NCBI GenBank assembly: GCA_949516455.1
Contig: CATILC010000042.1
Span: 1-12,017, forward strand
Length of the DNA stretch: 12,017 bases
From: Flavobacteriia bacterium
GTDB taxonomy: Bacteria > Bacteroidota > Bacteroidia > Flavobacteriales > Schleiferiaceae
Direction: 5' to 3'
Made by a program: the position numbers and the translations under genes. The notes beneath the pieces were generated by a model. That model searched no databases. It saw nothing but the letters and a program-made list of their open reading frames with translations, and had not been told where the DNA came from. Below are positions 7,337-12,017 of this stretch, one piece after another; within the stretch, counting starts at the first letter, position 1; each line of letters begins with the position of its first letter.

Positions 7337-9283
7337 ATGACAAACGCAAATGATCCATCTGTGAATTTCGATATGCCCAAAAACCAGTATTCCACCATCA
7401 AAGTGATCGGTGTTGGTGGAGGCGGAAGCAATGCCGTGAACCACATGTTTGCAGAAGGCATCAAAGGAGTGGACTTTGTCGTCTGCAATACCGACGCTCA
7501 GGCACTCGATGCGAGTCCCATCCAAAACAAGATCCAGCTGGGGCTTTCCCTTACGGAAGGATTGGGTGCAGGAGCCAATCCCGAAGTCGGTGCACGTTCT
7601 GCGGAAGAAAGCCTGGAAGAAATACAGAAACTTCTGGAAACCAATACGAAGATGGTTTTCATTACCGCGGGAATGGGCGGTGGTACCGGAACGGGTGCTG
7701 CCCCGATCATTGCGCGGACCGCGAAGGATCTGGGAATTCTAACGGTCGGCATTGTTACCTCTCCCTTCAATTTTGAAGGGGGTCAGAGAAAGAAGCAGGC
7801 GGAGAAGGGCATAGAGGATCTGCGGGCCTGTGTGGATTCCCTCATTGTCATCAACAACAACAAACTCAGAGAAGTCTACGGGAACCTCGGATTCAAGGCG
7901 GGCTTCAGCAAAGCAGATGAAGTGTTGGCAACGGCTGCGCGCGGAATTGCGGAAGTCATCACCCATCACTTCACCACTAATATCGACCTGAAAGATGTCA
8001 AGACCGTCCTGGCCGACAGCGGTTCGGCGATCATGGGTTCCGGACGCGCACAGGGAGACAACAAGGCGATCGAAGCCATAAAGGATGCTTTGAACTCTCC
8101 GCTCCTAGACGACAATAACATACGAGGTGCACAGAACGTGTTGCTGCTGATCATCTCCGGCGAAGAGGAGATCACCTTGGATGAGATCTCGGATGTGAGT
8201 GAATTCGTTCAGCGCGAATCCGGCGGTCAGGCCAACATCATCCTTGGGATCGGTGAAGATGTGGGCATTGGCCCCTCCATCGCTGTGACCATCATCGCCA
8301 CTGGATTCCTTTCAGACCAGGGACCTGCCATCCTCGACAAACCCGAGGTAAAGGTGGTCCACGTACTGGATGAGGATCAGCCTGTAACCAAGGATCTAAG
8401 CGACTCCTCCCTTGCGGAAGCCTACACCCCCACTCATGAACAGCCTCCGATAGAGTCGAATGCGGTTCCGGTCAACGCGCCCCTCTTTTCGGAGGCCACA
8501 GATGTATCTGAACCCGTCACTACGGAGGCAGCCGAACAGCAGCCGACCCTCTTTCATCTTGACGAAGAGGAGCAGCCCCTTCCAGAACAGCCAAGTGCCT
8601 CAGAGTTCACTGTTCCAGAGCCAAACATGCCTGCCGGGGAAGAAGTGGAAGTCGAAACACACTCAAACCTGCAACAGGGCACAGAACCCGAAGAGCCACT
8701 GGCGGTCCCTTCGGATACGACCGATGAGCATTTCACATTCATCGTGGAAGAAGAGGCCTCCGAAGAACCAGTTGCTGAGAGGGAGGAAATCGAGGAAGCC
8801 AAAAGCAGCCCAGCGGAGCTGCCTCTTTCGGAAGTAGAATCTCCGAGTGAAAGAAAAGTCATTGTACTCGACGATCTGTTGGACTTCGAGAAATCACTGG
8901 GTAAAGAGGAGCCGTCCGTCATTTCTGCAGAAGAAGACGATTCGGAGCCCGAGCTCCAGCTGCAGCACCGGATCAAAACGGAAGAAGAGCTTCAAAGTGA
9001 ACTTCTGGATCCAGAAATCCCCGCCGACCCTTTTGAAAGCCCAATTTCAGAAAGTGCCCAACGCATTGCTGACGAAAGGAGGACCCGACTGGAAGGATTC
9101 AACTACCGGTTCAAGAACAACGGCAGCGTCAAGGAAGTAGAGAATATTCCCGCTTATAAAAGGCAAGGATTGGACATCGACACCTCTGTTCGTCCTTCCC
9201 AACAGGACGAGGCCGGCGGAATGTCCATTGATGAAGAAGGACTGAAGAGCAACAACAGATTCTTACACGACAATGTCGACTGA
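7337..9283 (+). CDS. ftsZ: FtsZ, tubulin-like GTPase of the division ring, with long acidic linker
   Basis: FtsZ polymerises with GTP into the cytoplasmic ring that organises division. The GTPase core covers about residues 19-335, with GVGGGGSNAVNHM (25-37), NTDAQAL (51-57), the tubulin signature GGGTGTGAAP (114-123), the SPFNFEGGQR loop (142-151) and the synergy loop NIDLKD (215-220), which keeps both aspartates. The protein is 648 residues against about 380 in Escherichia coli. The excess is an acidic, proline-rich, probably disordered linker (about 346-585). After it come the C-terminal peptide NIPAYKRQGLDI (603-614), which should bind FtsA, and a last motif NNRFLHDNVD (639-648) like that of other Bacteroidota. 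The start is chosen because the N-terminal FDMPKNQ lead resembles flavobacterial FtsZ. The gene overlaps the yqeY start by 11 bases. Confidence 0.97.
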   Translation: MTNANDPSVNFDMPKNQYSTIKVIGVGGGGSNAVNHMFAEGIKGVDFVVCNTDAQALDASPIQNKIQLGLSLTEGLGAGANPEVGARSAEESLEEIQKLLETNTKMVFITAGMGGGTGTGAAPIIARTAKDLGILTVGIVTSPFNFEGGQRKKQAEKGIEDLRACVDSLIVINNNKLREVYGNLGFKAGFSKADEVLATAARGIAEVITHHFTTNIDLKDVKTVLADSGSAIMGSGRAQGDNKAIEAIKDALNSPLLDDNNIRGAQNVLLLIISGEEEITLDEISDVSEFVQRESGGQANIILGIGEDVGIGPSIAVTIIATGFLSDQGPAILDKPEVKVVHVLDEDQPVTKDLSDSSLAEAYTPTHEQPPIESNAVPVNAPLFSEATDVSEPVTTEAAEQQPTLFHLDEEEQPLPEQPSASEFTVPEPNMPAGEEVEVETHSNLQQGTEPEEPLAVPSDTTDEHFTFIVEEEASEEPVAEREEIEEAKSSPAELPLSEVESPSERKVIVLDDLLDFEKSLGKEEPSVISAEEDDSEPELQLQHRIKTEEELQSELLDPEIPADPFESPISESAQRIADERRTRLEGFNYRFKNNGSVKEVENIPAYKRQGLDIDTSVRPSQQDEAGGMSIDEEGLKSNNRFLHDNVD

Positions 9284-9734
9284 AGTCCCACTCGAAACTC
9301 TTATTCAAGACGAGATCAAAACGGCCATGAAGGCCAAGGATCGAGACAGATTAGAAGCACTTAGAAGCATCAAGTCGGCCATCATGCTCGCCAAGACGGA
9401 AAAAGGCGCACGAGCCGAACTGGGAAGCGATGAGGAGGTCAAACTCCTGCAAAGGCTTCTCAAGCAGCGCAAAGAAGCTGCATCCATCTTCATCGAACAG
9501 GGCAGGGATGATCTTGCTGCGGTAGAGCAACAACAAGCCGAGATCATTCAATCATTTTTGCCTGAAGCCATGGACGAGTCTGAACTGCGCTTGGTCATTC
9601 AGGCTGTGATCGACCAAGTCGGTGCCGAATCCCAAAGGGACATGGGGAAGGTGATGGGCCCCGCAAATGCACGGATCGCTGGAAGGGCCGAGGGCAAAAA
9701 GATCGCTCAGATCGTGCGCGAGCTGCTGAGCTGA
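9273..9734 (+). CDS. GatB/YqeY-domain protein
   Basis: This 153-residue protein matches the YqeY family, whose helical domain resembles the C-terminal tRNA-interacting part of the GatB amidotransferase subunit. The molecular role of stand-alone YqeY proteins is not well settled. Recognisable blocks are the N-terminal helix LIQDEIKTAMKAKDRDRLEALR (10-31), EEVKLLQRLLKQRKEAASIF (54-73), IIQSFLPEAM (90-99) and a C-terminal DMGKVMGPANARIAGRAEGKKI (122-143). The length is typical. The ATG is 11 bases inside ftsZ, in another frame. It is preferred to the later Met-18 because the helix before that residue belongs to the family domain. It is the last gene of the division operon here, ending six bases from the convergent porT gene, with no evident terminator between. 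Confidence 0.92.
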   Translation: MSTEVPLETLIQDEIKTAMKAKDRDRLEALRSIKSAIMLAKTEKGARAELGSDEEVKLLQRLLKQRKEAASIFIEQGRDDLAAVEQQQAEIIQSFLPEAMDESELRLVIQAVIDQVGAESQRDMGKVMGPANARIAGRAEGKKIAQIVRELLS

Positions 9735-9740
9735 TCGCCT

Positions 9741-10436
9741 CTATTCAAATGTGAAATTGATGAGCACCGCTCGGGTGTGGATGGAACGAATGCCGTCCAC
9801 CAGCAGGGTGCCGTCTTGTATCAGCAGATCCGCTTGTCCAAAGGTGGCGATCAATTGTGGACTGAATTTGAAGTATTCGAAGTAGATGTCCACTCCTACG
9901 CCGATCTCGTACCCGAGATCATTGCGGTTCAGCTTGAAGAACTCCTCCTCTTTTGTGTCCATCTTCGAGGCCAAATCCAGTGTGTATTTCAGGCCAGCCA
10001 GCAGGTACCAACGATGGTTGTCCATCCGATCGCCACGAAATTTCAATTCCCATGGCATCTCGATAAAAGCAGATTCCACTTCCCTCAAAACCGTACTGCG
10101 TCTTCCTGTGAAGCGGTCGTTCACATCGAAATACAAGTTTCGTACGGTCGCTGAGAATCCGGGAACGAAACGAAGGGCAAAATTGTCTGAAAGCCTCAGG
10201 TCAGAAACGATGCGAATGGTATAACCGGGCTTGACCTCAGAGCGAACAGCGTAGTACCCCGGGATGGATGTCAGATCGTATTCCCGTATGTAGAAGTCCG
10301 AATAGTTGACACCCAAACTGAAGCCAAAATGCAGAGGCTTGGTATCGTACTTCGGCTGATTTCTCAGGCGTCCTCTTTGGGCGCTCAGCACTACCGGGAG
10401 CGCGATCAACAATGCGACGATTCGTATCATCCTCAT
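9741..10436 (-). CDS. porT: PorT/SprT-like outer membrane beta-barrel protein (type IX secretion associated)
   Basis: The 231-residue product starts with a clear signal peptide (MRMIRIVALLIALPVVLSAQ, residues 1-20, with an Ala-Gln near the likely cleavage site). It continues with alternating aromatic/polar strands that suggest a small outer-membrane barrel of the OMP_b-brl_2 type. The early block KPLHFGFSLGVNYSDFYI and the position just after ubiE resemble PorT/SprT of Porphyromonas and Flavobacterium, which is needed for type IX secretion and gliding. The C-terminus INFTFE has the aromatic close to the end, as in barrel proteins. The gene is 26 bases downstream of ubiE and probably shares its transcript. 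Met-3 is an alternative start and leaves the signal peptide intact. A generic porin-family protein of the same fold is the main alternative to porT. Confidence 0.78.
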   Translation of the reverse strand: MRMIRIVALLIALPVVLSAQRGRLRNQPKYDTKPLHFGFSLGVNYSDFYIREYDLTSIPGYYAVRSEVKPGYTIRIVSDLRLSDNFALRFVPGFSATVRNLYFDVNDRFTGRRSTVLREVESAFIEMPWELKFRGDRMDNHRWYLLAGLKYTLDLASKMDTKEEEFFKLNRNDLGYEIGVGVDIYFEYFKFSPQLIATFGQADLLIQDGTLLVDGIRSIHTRAVLINFTFE

Positions 10437-10462
10437 TTTCAGGAAACGCTCGTTCTGTTGAG

Positions 10463-11188
10463 TTATTTTTTTCCAATGTAAAGACTGGCGACACCAAAAG
10501 TCAGGGGCACACAGCGCAGTTCCGACAATCCGGCGGCCTTCATGTGCTCCAGAAATGCCGAACCATAGGGAAATGCCTTTACGGATTCTGGCAAATAACT
10601 GTAGGCCGACTCGTCTTTGGACAGGAGTTTTCCGAATGCGGGAAGAATGAAATTGGAGTAGAAAGTATACAACTGCCGAAATGGGCTCGATGTGGGTTGG
10701 GAGAATTCAAGCACTATGACCGTACCTCCTTTCCGGGTCACCCGAGCCATCTCCGAGAGCCCCTGGTCCAAATGTTCGAAGTTGCGTACGCCAAAAGCAG
10801 CCGTCACCAGATCGAAGGAATCATTGCTGTAACCAATGGATTCTGAATCTCCGAATTCAAGCCTCACCTTGGGGTCCATACCCCGCTTGGTCACCTTCTG
10901 CCTTCCCACTTCCAGCATACCATTGGAAATATCGAGGCCGATGATCTCTCTGGCGCCGGTCTTCTCCAGGGCAATGGCCACATCGCCCGTGCCTGTAGCA
11001 ATATCCAATATGCGCTCGGGCGCCGTCTTGTTGGCCTCCCGGACCAACTTTCTTCGCCACCCTTTATCGATTCCAAAAGAGAGGAAGTGATTGAGAAAAT
11101 CATACCGCCCACTGATCTGATCGAACATCTGGGCCACCTGTTCTTTCTTCGAGCTATCTGTCTCCTTGTACGGTTTTACCTGCGCCAT
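10463..11188 (-). CDS. ubiE: UbiE/MenG, demethylmenaquinone C-methyltransferase
   Basis: This SAM-dependent methyltransferase carries out the ring C-methylation that finishes menaquinone synthesis. In Bacteroidota, which rely on menaquinone, the MenG activity is the relevant one. The 241-residue form shows VAQMFDQISGRYDFLNHFLSFG (18-39), the SAM-binding motif LDIATGTGD (61-69), IIGLDISNGML (82-92), FGVRNFEHLDQGL (132-144) and a family block near 186-208 including YLPESVKAFP (198-207). I chose Met at 11188 because the conserved region begins soon after it. The frame is open to an ATG at 11239, but that adds 17 residues encoded by an intrinsic terminator hairpin and its flank. A run of seven T directly precedes the chosen ATG. 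porT follows after 26 bases. Confidence 0.93.
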   Translation of the reverse strand: MAQVKPYKETDSSKKEQVAQMFDQISGRYDFLNHFLSFGIDKGWRRKLVREANKTAPERILDIATGTGDVAIALEKTGAREIIGLDISNGMLEVGRQKVTKRGMDPKVRLEFGDSESIGYSNDSFDLVTAAFGVRNFEHLDQGLSEMARVTRKGGTVIVLEFSQPTSSPFRQLYTFYSNFILPAFGKLLSKDESAYSYLPESVKAFPYGSAFLEHMKAAGLSELRCVPLTFGVASLYIGKK

Positions 11189-11230
11189 AAAAAAAGAACA
11201 CCCTGCGCCGCAATTGGTTGCAAGGGTGTT
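11189..11230 (-). terminator. Intrinsic terminator after the tRNA-Arg pair, touching the ubiE start
   Basis: Read on the - strand, arms 11230-11223 (AACACCCT) and 11204-11197 (AGGGTGTT) pair over seven or eight bases. The stem can be extended by TGC/GCA with one bulged A, and by CC/GG nearer a six-base loop at 11210-11215. After the hairpin come one C and seven T (11195-11189), immediately followed by the ubiE ATG. The + strand lacks a T-run after the hairpin, so only - strand transcripts should stop here. It probably ends the tRNA transcript, 14 bases downstream of the second tRNA. Confidence 0.82.
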
Positions 11231-11243
11231 GTGAATCAATTAG

Positions 11244-11315
11244 TAGCCCCGAAGGGAATCGAACCCATACCTAGAGAACCGGAATCTCTTATTCTATCCA
11301 TTAAACTACGGGGCC
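11244..11315 (-). tRNA. tRNA-Arg (anticodon CCG)
   Basis: A 72-base cloverleaf can be drawn. The acceptor arm GGCCCCG/CGGGGCT has a G1-U72 wobble and discriminator A. The D-arm is GTTT/GAAT with loop AATGGATA. The anticodon stem AGAGA/TCTCT carries loop TTCCGGT, so the anticodon is CCG, reading the arginine codon CGG. The T-arm ATGGG/CCCTT has loop TTCGATT. The T-stem contains an internal U-U mismatch (positions 50/64). The variable loop is four bases. CCA is not encoded. It is the second gene of a two-tRNA transcript and is closely related to its neighbour. Confidence 0.93.
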
Positions 11316-11329
11316 AAACGGACCATCTG

Positions 11330-11401
11330 TAGCCCTGCCAGGAATCGAACCTGGATCTAGAGTTTAGGAAACTCCTATTCTATCCGTTGAACTACAGGGC
11401 C
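11330..11401 (-). tRNA. tRNA-Arg (anticodon CCT)
   Basis: A 72-base cloverleaf with all stems intact: acceptor GGCCCTG/CAGGGCT (first pair G-U) with discriminator A, D-arm GTTC/GAAT, anticodon stem GGAGT/ACTCT with loop TTCCTAA, and T-arm CCAGG/CCTGG with loop TTCGATT. The anticodon CCT (CCU in RNA) reads the arginine codon AGG. CCA is not encoded. It lies 14 bases upstream of the tRNA-Arg(CCG) gene on the same strand, and the two probably share a promoter. AGG is used within this window, for example for the arginine of the GRHN motif in murD and murC. Confidence 0.95.
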
Positions 11402-11435
11402 CAAGCTTTGGCAAGAACGCTCCCAAAAGGGGCGG

Positions 11436-11443
11436 CAAAGATA
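11436..11443 (-). promoter_or_regulatory. Candidate -7 box (TATCTTTG) for the tRNA-Arg transcript
   Basis: On the - strand the octamer TATCTTTG fits the Bacteroidota -7 consensus TAnnTTTG exactly. It lies 34 bases before the first base of tRNA-Arg(CCT), so a start a few bases downstream would leave a short 5' leader. I do not see a clear TTG-type -33 element at the usual distance, which lowers confidence. The 91-base spacer 11402-11492 around it has no other feature I can support. Confidence 0.5.
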
Positions 11444-11492
11444 GGGAACCGATTGGGCAGTTGCTACGCAGTGGGGTATTGGTCGGCCGAAT

Positions 11493-12017
11493 CTACCGCC
11501 TGCGGTTGCGCACCTGTTGTCGTGCATACTCCTCCCAATCGCGGATCTTGCCCTCGATCTCATCCTGCTTCTTGTCGACATGGCTCATGGTGCGCCGGAC
11601 CATCTGGGTATACACGATAAGCGAGACGAAAAGCAGAACAAAGAGCAATTTGAAGGTAATGTAACTCTGAAAAGACGTATGGGGAGGTTCGATCAGGAAA
11701 AGAGGCACCACAATGGAATCCATAAAGAACAATACAATGATCACCGCTGTGAAAAAGGACAACATCAAACTTTTTCCCTTAACGAAAACAAAGGTGACCT
11801 GAACCACAAGCAATCCAATGAAGCAGGCAATACTGTATCTCAAATAAGGAAGCGGAGCATCCGTCTTTAAAGTCCAGCTGGGAATGAATACCTCCACCGC
11901 AAGAAGAATGAGATAGCAGACCAAAGCTACTTTGTACTGTCCGTTGGCATTCAGGCTCAGACAAAAAAAGCTGCCCATGGTCAGCGTACCTATGATGTGC
12001 AGAAATCCCGAGTTGAC
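11493..12017 (-). CDS. Multi-pass membrane protein of unknown function, 5' end outside window
   Basis: The frame is open from the window edge to a TAG at 11493-11495. An ATG at 11978 would give 161 residues, but 13 more in-frame codons reach the edge without a stop and continue the same hydrophobic segment (GFLHIIGTLTMGSFF). The real start is therefore probably outside, and the ATG is likely internal. Counting from that Met, hydrophobic helices lie at about 15-33, 45-66, 69-95 and 105-124. They are followed by a charged cytoplasmic-looking tail (about 127-161), partly helical and ending in a cluster of arginines (QQVRNRRR). I recognise no catalytic motif or family. It lies upstream of the tRNA pair on the same strand and has no clear link to the division genes. 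Confidence 0.7.
   Translation of the reverse strand, partial: VNSGFLHIIGTLTMGSFFCLSLNANGQYKVALVCYLILLAVEVFIPSWTLKTDAPLPYLRYSIACFIGLLVVQVTFVFVKGKSLMLSFFTAVIIVLFFMDSIVVPLFLIEPPHTSFQSYITFKLLFVLLFVSLIVYTQMVRRTMSHVDKKQDEIEGKIRDWEEYARQQVRNRRR

Noticed and set aside
8460..8837. 125-codon frame inside the ftsZ linker, frame-shifted on the same strand
   Set aside because: Ser/Arg/Lys/Pro-rich low-complexity translation that simply re-reads the Glu/Pro codons of the linker. The FtsZ frame continues intact to its conserved C-terminus.
9720..9780. Possible bidirectional terminator between convergent yqeY and porT
   Set aside because: Only a four-base stem (GAGC/GCTC) is visible and there is no T-run on either side, so I cannot support a terminator.
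10465..10472. T-run on the + strand near the 3' end of ubiE, considered as a terminator
   Set aside because: It is the complement of lysine codons at the end of ubiE. The stem before it is very weak, and no + strand gene ends nearby.
11189..11239. Longer ubiE start at 11239 adding 17 residues
   Set aside because: The extra residues are encoded by a strong intrinsic terminator and do not resemble the family N-terminus. Conserved sequence begins just after the Met at 11188. It is kept only as an alternative.

Overview
The window is a compact stretch of bacterial chromosome dominated by the distal half of a division and cell-wall (dcw) cluster. It reads as Bacteroidota, probably Flavobacteriales or close by. 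The evidence is an FtsZ with a long acidic linker that ends in NIPAYKR and FLHDNVD motifs, a PorT/SprT-type type IX secretion protein beside ubiE, a TAnnTTTG-type promoter box, no visible Shine-Dalgarno sequences at the gene junctions, and tRNA genes with no encoded CCA. Base composition looks moderately GC-rich (about mid-50s % by eye), which is high for typical flavobacteria. Placement below phylum level is inference.

Positions 1-9734, all on the + strand: mraY (3' end only), murD, ftsW, murG, murC, ftsQ, ftsA, ftsZ and a YqeY-family gene. From mraY to ftsQ every junction overlaps by 1-8 bases, and ftsZ overlaps yqeY by 11 bases, so this is a translationally coupled operon. The one real gap is 101 bp before ftsZ. 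The products take UDP-MurNAc to lipid II (MurC and MurD add L-Ala and D-Glu, MraY makes lipid I, MurG makes lipid II), polymerise it at the septum (FtsW), and build and anchor the Z-ring (FtsZ, FtsA, FtsQ). No murB or ddl lies among the visible genes.

Positions 9741-12017, all on the - strand and convergent with the operon. In transcription order these are the 3' part of an unrecognised multi-pass membrane protein running off the window edge, a promoter-like box, two tandem tRNA-Arg genes (anticodons CCU then CCG), a strong intrinsic terminator, ubiE/menG (menaquinone methyltransferase) and porT/sprT.

Nearly everything is conserved core machinery and I see no mobile element, CRISPR array or defence system. 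The points most worth a second look are the terminator whose T-run abuts the ubiE start codon, the sister tRNA-Arg pair with a mismatched T-stem in one copy, the 101-bp ftsA-ftsZ gap with its hexamer repeat and 31-codon reading frame, and short hydrophobic islands in the FtsZ linker.
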